Positions 15,718 to 23,708 of a stretch of DNA of 64,000 nucleotides are shown piece by piece. Below the pieces are notes generated by a model. It saw only the letters and a program-made list of their open reading frames with translations, did not search any database and was not told the origin of the DNA. The stretch's first letter is position 1. Every line of letters begins with the position of its first letter. The position numbers were made by a program, and so were the translations under genes. This DNA comes from Pseudomonas abietaniphila (lineage in GTDB: Bacteria; Pseudomonadota; Gammaproteobacteria; Pseudomonadales; Pseudomonadaceae): contig NZ_FNCO01000012.1 in the NCBI RefSeq assembly GCF_900100795.1, positions 169,196-233,195 on the forward strand, in the 5' to 3' direction.

Positions 15718-16659
15718 TTAACGCTGTGTTTCAAGCTTGGCATCCAGTGTGTAAGGCAGTTCGGTCAACAGCAAAACCAGGCCATCCGCAGCGCCGAGAC
15801 GAATATTGCCGTCTTCAACGGCGTCGGCCTGCAGAACCGCCAACACCTCGACGGTGGCGCCAGCACGCGCTGCAATCACCACGTTGCCTACCGAACTGGC
15901 GTGGACTGGCGAAAACAATTCGACGCCCGGCTCGGGCACATTGCTGCCTTCCAGTGTCAGGCGATACAGGCGACGTTTGAGTTTGCCCAGGTACTGCATT
16001 CGCGCGACGATTTCCTGCCCGGTGTAGCAGCCTTTCTTAAAGCTGACGCCGCCGACGGCTTGCAGGTTGATCATCTGTGGGATGAACGCTTCTCGGGTCT
16101 GGCCGAAGACTTGGCCGATGCCAGCACGAATCTGGCCCAGCAGCCAGTCGTTCAACGTGCCTTCCGGCAACTGTGCCGCCAGGCGGGTGCGGATCTCCTC
16201 CGCCTGATCGGCGCGAACCCACACCTCTGCGCGAGCAGGGGAAACGCGAATCGCGATCAGATCATTGGCACGGACGACCGCATCAGTCTCTTGTGGCAGG
16301 TCCAGACCGAGGGTGACCAGTGCGCCGTCACCGTCGTTGAGGCCAAAACGCACCCATGACGCGCTTTCGTCGGTCAGCCGGGATTTGGAAAACACCGCGT
16401 ATTTTTTCAGGTCCAGCAACTGGGCTTCGATCAGCTCACTGGCCATGGCCAGCAGCACGCCGTCGCCTTCCAGCAGGATGCGGAAGCTGGATTGCATACG
16501 GCCTTTCTGGGTGCAACGTGCACCGAGCGTGGCCTTGGCATCGCTCAGGTAATCCAGGTTGCAGGTCAGCTGGCCTTGAAGGAATTTGCTGGCGTCCACG
16601 CCGCGAACGGCCAGTACACCTTCGTGAGAGAGTGGGCAGAAAAAAGCTGAATCGGCCAT
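15718..16659 (-). CDS. ygfZ: folate-binding Fe-S cluster/tRNA-modification protein YgfZ
   Basis: A 313-residue YgfZ/GcvT-like protein. These tetrahydrofolate-binding proteins support assembly or repair of certain iron-sulfur enzymes, including the tRNA thiomethylase MiaB. The diagnostic K-G-C-Y-x-G-Q-E motif appears as KKGCYTGQEIVARMQYLGKLKRRLY, with the essential Cys. The N-terminal VRGVDASKFLQGQLTCNL is also typical. It is divergent from sdhE with about 165 bp between starts, the same arrangement as in other gammaproteobacteria. Confidence 0.95.
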   Translation of the reverse strand: MADSAFFCPLSHEGVLAVRGVDASKFLQGQLTCNLDYLSDAKATLGARCTQKGRMQSSFRILLEGDGVLLAMASELIEAQLLDLKKYAVFSKSRLTDESASWVRFGLNDGDGALVTLGLDLPQETDAVVRANDLIAIRVSPARAEVWVRADQAEEIRTRLAAQLPEGTLNDWLLGQIRAGIGQVFGQTREAFIPQMINLQAVGGVSFKKGCYTGQEIVARMQYLGKLKRRLYRLTLEGSNVPEPGVELFSPVHASSVGNVVIAARAGATVEVLAVLQADAVEDGNIRLGAADGLVLLLTELPYTLDAKLETQR

Positions 16660-16823
16660 GAGTCATCGCGTGGGTAGAAGTCTGGGGCACCATCATAGTG
16701 CCGTGTCTCGCTTATGGGTATATGCAAGTCGGGTAAAGACCCTTGCAAAAACCTGCGACTAACTGCGGGTACGCCCCAACAGTGCGGCCCTGTATACTCG
16801 CCGGCAAATTTGAGGAGCGCCCC

Positions 16824-17078
16824 ATGGTCGAAGATGTTGAACTCAATCGCCTCTTTTGGCACAGCCGCCGCGGCATGCTCGAGCTGGATGTGTTGCTGGT
16901 GCCGTTTGTCAGAGAAGTCTATCCCTCGCTAAACGACGTGGACCGCGCACTGTATGTGCGTCTGCTGACCTGTGAGGATCAGGACATGTTTGGCTGGTTC
17001 ATGCAGCGCGGTGAGTCCGAAGACCCCGAACTGCAGCGTATGGTTCGAATGATCCTGGACCGTGTCCAGCCGAAATGA
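16824..17078 (+). CDS. sdhE: FAD assembly factor SdhE
   Basis: An 84-residue SdhE (YgfY) protein that helps attach FAD covalently to the flavoprotein subunit of succinate dehydrogenase. The conserved RGxxE motif appears as RRGMLELD near residue 17, with YPSLNDVDRALYVRLLTCEDQDMFGWFM following as expected for the five-helix fold. I chose the ATG at 16824 with TGAGGAG upstream; the longer frame from 16743 has no family support. It overlaps ygfX by 17 bp. Confidence 0.95.
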   Translation: MVEDVELNRLFWHSRRGMLELDVLLVPFVREVYPSLNDVDRALYVRLLTCEDQDMFGWFMQRGESEDPELQRMVRMILDRVQPK

Positions 17079-17529
17079 TCGTTTCGAATGCCGTTGGCAG
17101 CGCTCTCGGGCCCTGTTGACGGCGTATCTCGGTGCCCAGTCGCTGGCGCTGGTCGCGGTTTTCCTGCTTGATCTTTCCTTGTGGGCCAAAACGGTCGCCG
17201 TCCTGCTGTGTGTGCTGCATGGTCTGCAGTATCTACGTCGATCGATTTTGCTGAGTGACGAACACGCCTACACCGGCTTGCGCCGAGACAGCTCGGGCTG
17301 GCAGGTGTGGAGCGAGCGCGCGGGATGGCAACCGGTGCAATTGCGTCCGGACAGCATGGCGCTGCCGCGTCTCGTTGTGCTTCGGTTTCGCGTGATGAAA
17401 GGGCACTGGCTGGCGCGCTGGTGGATCAGAAGCGTCTGCATTCCGGCGGACGCCATGGCGCCGGATCTGCACCGGCGCCTGCGTCTGCGGTTGAAGTTCA
17501 GCCGCAATAGGTGGGCGGCGCCAGAATAG
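17062..17529 (+). CDS. ygfX: YgfX-like inner-membrane protein
   Basis: A 155-residue protein with two adjacent membrane helices (about residues 20-55, ALLTAYLGAQSLALVAVFLLDL and KTVAVLLCVLHGLQYL) and a basic C-terminal domain, as in YgfX/CptA. In E. coli YgfX is paired with SdhE (YgfY) and has been reported as an inhibitor of the cell division and shape proteins FtsZ/MreB. The start is GTG at 17062 inside the end of sdhE. Its last 32 bp overlap the end of the convergent nadB gene. Assignment rests on position, size and topology, since the family is weakly conserved. Confidence 0.75.
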   Translation: MSSRNDRFECRWQRSRALLTAYLGAQSLALVAVFLLDLSLWAKTVAVLLCVLHGLQYLRRSILLSDEHAYTGLRRDSSGWQVWSERAGWQPVQLRPDSMALPRLVVLRFRVMKGHWLARWWIRSVCIPADAMAPDLHRRLRLRLKFSRNRWAAPE

Positions 17530-19114
17530 TATCGAGCGCCTCGGGCAGCATGTCCGGATAGTCCAGCGTGTAATGCAGTCCCCGGCTCTCTTTACGCGCC
17601 ATCGCGGAAGCGATCATCAACTCTGCCACCTGAGCCAGGTTGCGCAACTCGATCAGGTCGCGGCTGACTTTATAGTTGCTGTAGAACTCGTCGATCTCGT
17701 CCAGCAGCAAGCGAACCCGGTGTTGCGCGCGTTGCAGACGCTTGTTGGTTCGCACAATGCCGACGTAGTCCCACATGAACCGCCGCAACTCGTCCCAGTT
17801 GTGCGCAATGATCACGTCTTCGTCCGAATCAGTGACCTGGCTGGCGTCCCAGAACGGCAAATCGTGAGGCTGAGCGATGTCCGGCAACTGCGTAATAATG
17901 TCGTTCGCCGCGGAACGGGCGTAGACAAAGCATTCCAGCAGCGAGTTGCTGGCCATGCGGTTGGCGCCGTGCAGGCCGGTAAAGCTGGTCTCGCCAATGG
18001 CATACAGCCCCGGCACGTCAGTGCGACCGTGTTGATCGACGAGCACACCGCCGCAGGTGTAATGCGCAGCGGGAACCACCGGAATGGCTTGGCGCGTGAT
18101 GTCGATGCCGAACGTCAGGCAGCGTTCATAGACGGTCGGAAAGTGCGTTTTGATGAAGTCCGCAGGTTTATGGCTGATGTCCAGATAGACGCAGTCGACG
18201 CCCAGACGCTTCATTTCATGGTCGATGGCCCGGGCAACGATGTCCCGGGGTGCGAGCTCCGCACGCGAGTCGAAGCGCTCCATGAACCGCTCGCCATTGG
18301 GCAGCTTTAAATAGGCGCCTTCGCCGCGCAGGGCCTCGGTGACCAGAAAGCTCTTGGCCTGTGGGTGATACAGGCAAGTGGGGTGAAACTGGTTGAACTC
18401 CAGATTGCCGACCCGGCAACCCGAGCGCCAGGCCATCGCAATGCCGTCGCCGCACGCGCCGTCGGGGTTACTGGTATAGAGGTAGACCTTGGCCGCGCCG
18501 CCAGACGCCAGAATCGTGAAGCGTGCGCTGTGGGTGTCCACTTCGCCGGTCGAGCGATCCAGCACGTAAGCGCCCAGGCATCGCTGTCCTTCAAGGCCCA
18601 GCCGACGTTCAGTGATCAGGTCCACGGCGACACGCTGCTCAAGCAGTTCGATGTTCGGGCGCGCCTTGGCCTGGGCGAGCAAGGTACGAAAAATCGCGGC
18701 GCCCGTGGCGTCAGCGGCGTGGATGATCCGCCGATGGCTGTGGCCGCCTTCACGGGTCAGGTGAAATTCGAATCCGCCGTCTTCGACGGTCGAATCATCG
18801 TCGCGGGTAAAGGGCACGCCCATGTCTATGAGCCATTGAATGGCTTCACGGCTGTGCTCGACCGTGAAGCGCACGGCGTCTTCATTGCACAGTCCGCCGC
18901 CGGCGTTCAGGGTGTCTTCAACATGCGACTGAACCGTGTCGGCATTGTCCAGAACAGCGGCGACGCCACCCTGCGCCCAAAAGGTCGAGCCGTTGGCGAG
19001 GTCGCCTTTGCTCAGGACCGCGATGCGCAAATCACCCGGCAATGTCAGCGCCAGACTCAATCCGGCAGCGCCGCTGCCGATCACCAGTACGTCGTGTTGA
19101 AAATGTCGACTCAT
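17498..19114 (-). CDS. nadB: L-aspartate oxidase
   Basis: A 538-residue flavoenzyme that oxidises L-aspartate to iminoaspartate, the first step of de novo NAD synthesis. The FAD Rossmann motif VIGSGAAGLSLAL is at the N terminus. NGSTFWAQGGVAAV, the catalytic-domain stretch FHPTCLYHP, and CGGVLVDQHGRTDVPGLYAIGETSFTGLHGANRMASNSLLE are typical of NadB rather than succinate dehydrogenase. The length matches the family. It is divergent from algU, as in other pseudomonads, and convergent with ygfX with which it overlaps. Confidence 0.97.
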   Translation of the reverse strand: MSRHFQHDVLVIGSGAAGLSLALTLPGDLRIAVLSKGDLANGSTFWAQGGVAAVLDNADTVQSHVEDTLNAGGGLCNEDAVRFTVEHSREAIQWLIDMGVPFTRDDDSTVEDGGFEFHLTREGGHSHRRIIHAADATGAAIFRTLLAQAKARPNIELLEQRVAVDLITERRLGLEGQRCLGAYVLDRSTGEVDTHSARFTILASGGAAKVYLYTSNPDGACGDGIAMAWRSGCRVGNLEFNQFHPTCLYHPQAKSFLVTEALRGEGAYLKLPNGERFMERFDSRAELAPRDIVARAIDHEMKRLGVDCVYLDISHKPADFIKTHFPTVYERCLTFGIDITRQAIPVVPAAHYTCGGVLVDQHGRTDVPGLYAIGETSFTGLHGANRMASNSLLECFVYARSAANDIITQLPDIAQPHDLPFWDASQVTDSDEDVIIAHNWDELRRFMWDYVGIVRTNKRLQRAQHRVRLLLDEIDEFYSNYKVSRDLIELRNLAQVAELMIASAMARKESRGLHYTLDYPDMLPEALDTILAPPTYCG

Positions 19115-19335
19115 GACTTATTCCGGCTTCTAAGTGGCCACTAGTATGTAAAGGGTGAGAACGGCACAATAGCTGCGATTTTATGGCAATTGTGAATCAC
19201 AGCGGGGGGCGGATTGTGCGCTACTCCGCGACATCGTGCATACCGTCTGGCAGGCAAATTCAATGGCGAGGCAAAGCTCGAATTGGATCCTACAAACACC
19301 ATGATGTGTGTCTTACGCTCTAGAGCGAAATGTGG

Positions 19336-19363
19336 GAACTTTTCATAAACCCCCACGTTCAAT
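19336..19363 (+). promoter_or_regulatory. possible distal AlgU/sigmaE-type promoter upstream of algU
   Basis: GAACTT at 19336-19341 is followed after 17 bases by TCAAT. The -35 is perfect for AlgU and the -10 is weak. It is 270 bp from the algU start, so it would give a long leader. In P. aeruginosa algU also has more than one AlgU-dependent promoter. Confidence 0.4.
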
Positions 19364-19526
19364 AGAAGGTTGCCGATAAAGGGACAGCGTCGGTGTGGCG
19401 CGTAGATGGCTTGGACATCTGCGCAAGCGCTTCCGACGACAAGATTATTCACGCAGCCGACCTGGTTCGAGCTGCGTTTTTCGTGCGGGCTACCGACGCT
19501 CGCCGGAAACTTGCTTGAAGGGGGGA

Positions 19527-19553
19527 GAACTTTTGCGAAAAGCCCGAGTCTAT
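19527..19553 (+). promoter_or_regulatory. AlgU (sigmaE-type) promoter of algU
   Basis: GAACTT at 19527-19532, a 16-base spacer and TCTAT at 19549-19553 fit the AlgU consensus GAACTT-N16-17-TCTGA. Transcription would start about 50 bp before the algU ATG, allowing self-activation. Confidence 0.75.
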
Positions 19554-19612
19554 GTTTGCAAGCCTGTGAAGCAGCCTCTGCGACACTCCTTTGAGCTCTA
19601 TGAGGAGTGTTC

Positions 19613-20194
19613 ATGCTAACCCAGGAAGAGGATCAGCAACTGGTCGAACGCGTACAGCGCGGCGACAAGCGAGCCTTTGATCTGCTAGTGGTGAAATATC
19701 AGCACAAAATTCTTGGGTTGATCGTGAGATTCGTCCACGACACCCATGAAGCCCAGGATGTCGCGCAAGAGGCTTTTATCAAGGCTTACCGTGCGCTTGG
19801 GAACTTCCGCGGCGACAGTGCGTTTTATACGTGGCTGTACCGCATCGCCATTAACACGGCGAAAAACTATCTGGTGTCGCGAGGTCGGCGGCCGCCGGAC
19901 AGCGATGTCAGATCTGAAGACGCGGAGTTCTACGACGGCGATCATGGCCTCAAGGACATCGAGTCGCCGGAGCGTGCATTGTTGAGGGATGAGATCGAAG
20001 GCACCGTCCATCGGACCATCCAGCTACTGCCAGAAGATTTGCGTACAGCTCTAACTTTGCGTGAGTTTGACGGTCTGAGTTACGAAGACATTGCGAGCGT
20101 TATGCAATGTCCGGTTGGTACCGTGCGCTCTCGCATTTTTCGCGCTCGGGAAGCCATTGATAAAGCCCTGCAGCCTTTGTTGCAGGAAACCTGA
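19613..20194 (+). CDS. algU: extracytoplasmic-function sigma factor AlgU (RpoE/AlgT)
   Basis: A 193-residue ECF sigma factor, the same length as P. aeruginosa AlgU. It directs envelope-stress genes and alginate synthesis. Region 2 (VKYQHKILGLIVRFVHDTHEAQDVAQEAFIKAYRALGNFRGDSAFYTWLYRIAINTAKNYL) and region 4 (LPEDLRTALTLREFDGLSYEDIASVMQCPVGTVRSRIFRAREAI) are complete. I chose the ATG at 19613 behind GAGGAG; a GTG lies two codons earlier. It heads algU-mucA-mucB-mucD and is preceded by an AlgU-type promoter. Upstream, the 490-bp gap to nadB holds only the promoter elements. Confidence 0.98.
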   Translation: MLTQEEDQQLVERVQRGDKRAFDLLVVKYQHKILGLIVRFVHDTHEAQDVAQEAFIKAYRALGNFRGDSAFYTWLYRIAINTAKNYLVSRGRRPPDSDVRSEDAEFYDGDHGLKDIESPERALLRDEIEGTVHRTIQLLPEDLRTALTLREFDGLSYEDIASVMQCPVGTVRSRIFRAREAIDKALQPLLQET

Positions 20195-20227
20195 GACAGC
20201 GGCGACAGCCATATGAGAGGAACCGCC

Positions 20228-20818
20228 ATGAGTCGTGAAGCCCTGCAGGAATCGCTGTCCGCGGTGATGGATAACGAAGCGGACGAATTGGAATTACGTC
20301 GAGTGCTCAATGCAATCGACGATGCGGATACACGTGCCACATGGTCGCGTTATCAAATTGCTCGTGCAGCAATGCATAAAGAACTGCTGATGCCTCATCT
20401 GGACATCTCGGCTGCCGTATCCGCCGCGATCGCCGACGAAATCAGCCCGCTGAAGGCCGGTCGTGGTCCTTGGCGCACGCTGGGTCGTCTGGCTGTAGCG
20501 GCTTCGGTCACCGTGGCTGTTCTGGCAGGCGTTCGCTTGTATAACCAGGACGAGATCGCTGGCGCCCAGTTGGCTCAGCAGTCGGCGCAACCTGCCAACG
20601 TTGCCATGCCTCAGGTAAAAGGTCCGGCGGTTCTGGCCGGTTACACTGAAAGCGAGCAGGCCCCAGGCCCGATGGCCAGTGGCGTCATGCAGAATCAGGC
20701 TGGCTGGCACGATCAGCGTCTGCCGGGTTACCTGCGTCAACATGCTCAACAAGCTGCGTTGAAAGGCACTGAAAGCGCTCTGCCGTACGCACGCGCCGCC
20801 AGCCTGGAAAACCGTTAA
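20228..20818 (+). CDS. mucA: anti-sigma factor MucA
   Basis: A 196-residue inner-membrane anti-sigma factor that holds AlgU inactive until periplasmic proteolysis. The N-terminal RseA-like domain begins MSREALQESLSAVMDNEADELELRRVL. A single membrane helix lies near residues 83-103 (TLGRLAVAASVTVAVLAGVRLY), and the C terminus is periplasmic and Gln/Ala-rich. There is no truncation of the mucA22 type seen in mucoid strains. I chose the ATG at 20228 with AGAGGA upstream. The gene follows algU by 33 bp. Confidence 0.97.
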   Translation: MSREALQESLSAVMDNEADELELRRVLNAIDDADTRATWSRYQIARAAMHKELLMPHLDISAAVSAAIADEISPLKAGRGPWRTLGRLAVAASVTVAVLAGVRLYNQDEIAGAQLAQQSAQPANVAMPQVKGPAVLAGYTESEQAPGPMASGVMQNQAGWHDQRLPGYLRQHAQQAALKGTESALPYARAASLENR

Positions 20819-20826
20819 GGAGGATC

Positions 20827-21789
20827 ATGCGCGCCATCCCTCTAGTGCCGCTTCTGCTTGGTGGATGGCTGGTCCTTCCAGTTCATGCCGATGACGCGCA
20901 AGACCAGCTCAAGCGTCTTGCGCAGGCAGAACAGCAGCAAAGCTTCCAGGGCACTTTCGTCTATGAACGCAATGGAAGCTTTTCCACTCACCGAATCTGG
21001 CACCGGGTTGCTGACGGTAAGGTTCGTGAGCATCTTCTTCAGCTTGATGGCTCCGCCCAGGAAGTACTGCGCGTCGATGGGGTGACCCAGTGCGTCAGCG
21101 GTACCTTGGAGGCGGGCGTCTCCAATATCCCCGATTCTCCGGCCCATGCCTTCGACGCGGCGAAACTGTCTGCGTGGTACGACATGAAAGTCGGAGGTAA
21201 TTCGCGGGTGGCCGGTCGGCCTGCGGTGGTCGTGACGCTGACGCCTCGCGATCAGCATCGTTACGGCATCGAGCTGCATCTGGACAGTCAGACCGGTTTG
21301 CCGCTCAAGTCATTGCTGCTGAGCGACAAAGGCCAGCTGCTTGAGCGCTTCCAGTTCACCGAACTCGACACCGACGCTCCGACTGATCAGATGTTGCAGC
21401 CGAGTGCCGATTGCAAGCCGGTTAAGGTCGTCAAGGCCAAGGCTGATGCGCAGAAGCAACAGGTCGCCTGGCGTTCAGACTGGTTGCCGCCAGGATTCGA
21501 GCTGAGCAGCGCCGCTGCCCGCAAGGATCCCGATTCCAAGGCGCTGGTGACCAGTCTCATGTATGACGACGGTCTGGCCCGCTTCTCGGTGTTCATCGAG
21601 CCTGTCAGCGGCGCCGCTGTGACTGACATCCGCACGCAGTTAGGTCCCACCGTTGCAGTGTCCCGTCGTTTGACGACCCCCAAGGGTGACGCCATGGTAA
21701 CGGTGGTCGGTGAAATCCCGATCGGTACTGCCGAGCGGATCGCGCTGTCCATGCGCAACGACGCAGCGCCTGCCGCGACCAAGAAGTAA
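20827..21789 (+). CDS. mucB: periplasmic sigma-factor regulator MucB
   Basis: A 320-residue RseB-family periplasmic protein that shields MucA from the AlgW protease and responds to envelope lipids. The signal peptide is MRAIPLVPLLLGGWLVLPVHA. The LolA-like N-terminal domain contains QQSFQGTFVYERNGSFSTHRIWH, and the C-terminal domain contains WLPPGFELSS. It starts 8 bp after mucA behind AAGGAGG. In P. aeruginosa mucC follows; here a 312-bp gap rich in hairpins leads straight to mucD. Confidence 0.97.
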   Translation: MRAIPLVPLLLGGWLVLPVHADDAQDQLKRLAQAEQQQSFQGTFVYERNGSFSTHRIWHRVADGKVREHLLQLDGSAQEVLRVDGVTQCVSGTLEAGVSNIPDSPAHAFDAAKLSAWYDMKVGGNSRVAGRPAVVVTLTPRDQHRYGIELHLDSQTGLPLKSLLLSDKGQLLERFQFTELDTDAPTDQMLQPSADCKPVKVVKAKADAQKQQVAWRSDWLPPGFELSSAAARKDPDSKALVTSLMYDDGLARFSVFIEPVSGAAVTDIRTQLGPTVAVSRRLTTPKGDAMVTVVGEIPIGTAERIALSMRNDAAPAATKK

Positions 21790-21803
21790 CCTGACGAAAC
21801 GGT

Positions 21804-21841
21804 AAACGCCCACTATGAAAAAGGTTTCATATTGGGCGTTT
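21804..21841 (+). terminator. long hairpin after mucB (possible terminator or attenuator)
   Basis: AACGCCCACTATGAAA and TTTCATATTGGGCGTT pair over 16 positions with one mismatch around an AAGG loop. The T-run after it is short, so it may partly terminate or stabilise the algU-mucA-mucB mRNA, reducing read-through into mucD. Confidence 0.6.
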
Positions 21842-21946
21842 CATGCCATAAGCCCAGTATTTTCGGGCTCGGGACGAGAGGCTGAAATGTTTGGTCAGCT
21901 TTGCAGGTTGCAATCACATTCTTTTTTTTCTATAGGTCACAGCTTC

Positions 21947-22015
21947 GCGGCTCTGGCCTTTTGTTGTTTTCAGCTTTCAGAAAGCTGATTGAGAGTAAAA
22001 CTGGCCGAGAGCCGC
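21947..22015 (+). ncRNA. structured leader upstream of mucD (unidentified)
   Basis: GCGGCTCTGGCC at 21947-21958 pairs with GGCCGAGAGCCGC at 22003-22015 (one bulged base). Inside it a second perfect hairpin forms from TCAGCTTT and AAAGCTGA (21970-21988). A smaller hairpin AGCCC/GGGCT lies at 21851-21869. The pattern suggests a folded 5' leader or small RNA. I do not recognise the family. Confidence 0.4.
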
Positions 22016-22101
22016 GCGCCGAGCAAGACTGCAATGTGCAGATGCTCCTCGAACCTGTCGGTTCGTACCGCTTAACCATGCTCGTTGTGAACGGGAGCCG
22101 T

Positions 22102-23538
22102 ATGTCGATACCACGCTTGAAAACCTATCTGTCCTGGATGGCCGCCGTGCTGATGCTCGGTCAGGTCCTTACTGCGCAGGCCGAGGCCTTGCCGGACTTC
22201 ACATCGCTGGTGGAGCAGGCTTCGCCTGCCGTTGTGAACATCAGTACTCGCCAGAAACTGCCGGATCGTTCGGTGGCTCAAGGGCAAGCGCCCGACCTCG
22301 AAGGTCTGCCACCGATGTTGCGTGAATTTCTGGAGCGCAGCATGCCGCCGGGGTCGCGTCCGCCAGGATCGGGCAAGGGCGACCGCCAGCGTGAAGCGCA
22401 ATCGCTGGGTTCGGGTTTCATCATCTCCCCAGATGGTTTCATCCTGACCAACAACCATGTGATCGACGGGGCTGACGAAATCCTCGTGCGCCTGTCCGAT
22501 CGCAGTGAAATGAAAGCCAAGCTGATCGGCACCGACCCGCGGACCGACGTGGCGGTTCTGAAAATCGATGGCAAGGATCTTCCTACCGTCAAGCTGGGCA
22601 ACTCCGACAAGCTGAAAGTCGGCGAGTGGGTTCTGGCGATCGGTTCTCCGTTCGGGTTTGATCACTCGGTGACCAAAGGCATCGTCAGCGCCAAGGGCCG
22701 CAGCCTGCCAAACGACACCTACGTGCCGTTCATCCAGACTGACGTGGCCATCAACCCGGGCAACTCCGGTGGTCCGCTGTTCAACATGGCCGGTGAAGTC
22801 GTGGGTATCAACTCGCAGATCTTCACCCGTTCCGGCGGTTTCATGGGCCTGTCATTCGCGATTCCGATCGACGTGGCCATGGACGTTGCCAATCAGCTCA
22901 AAGCCAACGGCAAGGTCAATCGCGGCTGGCTGGGTGTCGTGATCCAGGAAGTGAACAAGGATCTGGCCGAGTCGTTTGGTCTGGACAAACCGGCCGGTGC
23001 GCTGGTGGCGCAGGTTCTGGACGATGGTCCGGCAGCCAAAGGCGGTCTGCAGGTCGGTGACGTGATTCTCAGCGCCAACGGAACGCCAATCGTCATGTCG
23101 GCAGACTTGCCACACCTGATCGGCAACCTGAAGGACGGCAGCAAGGCCGAGCTCGAAGTCATTCGCGACGGCAAGCGCCAGAAGCTGACCGTGACCGTGG
23201 GGGCTCTGCCAGCTGAAGGCGAAGAGATGGGCGCGGCTGATTCGGGCGTGGAGCGCAACAGCAACCGCTTGGGCGTTTCGGTGACTGACCTGACCCCAGA
23301 GCAGATGAAGTCGCTGGATCTCAAGGGCGGCGTTGTGATCAAGGACGTGCAGGACGGTCCGGCTTCGCTGATCGGTCTGCAAACCGGCGACGTGATCACT
23401 CACCTGAATAATCAGGCCATCACCTCGGCCAAGCAGTTCACTGAGGTGGCTAAAGGCCTGCCGAAGAACCGCTCGGTTTCGATGCGGGTTCTGCGTCAGG
23501 GTCGTGCGACGTTCATCACCTTCAAACTGGCGGAATAA
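22102..23538 (+). CDS. mucD: periplasmic serine protease/chaperone MucD (DegP/HtrA family)
   Basis: A 478-residue HtrA-type protease that degrades misfolded periplasmic proteins and restrains AlgU activation. The signal peptide ends LTAQAEA. The catalytic triad is His in NNHVIDGAD (about 119), Asp in RTDVAVLKID (about 149) and Ser in GNSGGPLF (about 222). Two PDZ domains follow (about 270-365 and 380-475), marked by NRGWLGVVIQEV and RLGVSVTDLTPEQ. I chose the ATG at 22102, where the signal peptide begins behind GGGAG; the longer frame upstream lies in the structured leader. A terminator follows. Confidence 0.96.
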   Translation: MSIPRLKTYLSWMAAVLMLGQVLTAQAEALPDFTSLVEQASPAVVNISTRQKLPDRSVAQGQAPDLEGLPPMLREFLERSMPPGSRPPGSGKGDRQREAQSLGSGFIISPDGFILTNNHVIDGADEILVRLSDRSEMKAKLIGTDPRTDVAVLKIDGKDLPTVKLGNSDKLKVGEWVLAIGSPFGFDHSVTKGIVSAKGRSLPNDTYVPFIQTDVAINPGNSGGPLFNMAGEVVGINSQIFTRSGGFMGLSFAIPIDVAMDVANQLKANGKVNRGWLGVVIQEVNKDLAESFGLDKPAGALVAQVLDDGPAAKGGLQVGDVILSANGTPIVMSADLPHLIGNLKDGSKAELEVIRDGKRQKLTVTVGALPAEGEEMGAADSGVERNSNRLGVSVTDLTPEQMKSLDLKGGVVIKDVQDGPASLIGLQTGDVITHLNNQAITSAKQFTEVAKGLPKNRSVSMRVLRQGRATFITFKLAE

Positions 23539-23550
23539 TCAGCCATGACG

Positions 23551-23583
23551 GGAAAAGGAGCGGCACGTCCGCTCCTTTTTTTG
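23551..23583 (+). terminator. rho-independent terminator after mucD
   Basis: AAAAGGAGCGG / CCGCTCCTTTT with a short CACGT loop is followed by a run of T residues, 13 bp after the mucD stop. Confidence 0.92.
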
Positions 23584-23708
23584 TGCCCGGCGGCCTTGTG
23601 GCTCCCGGGCGTCGCGTGTGAACGTGACGCCCAAGCCTTCCTTCAGGTACAATTCCCGGCTATTTTTCGGCGGGCAGTCTGCCTGCAACCTTTTTCGAGT
23701 GTTGATCC

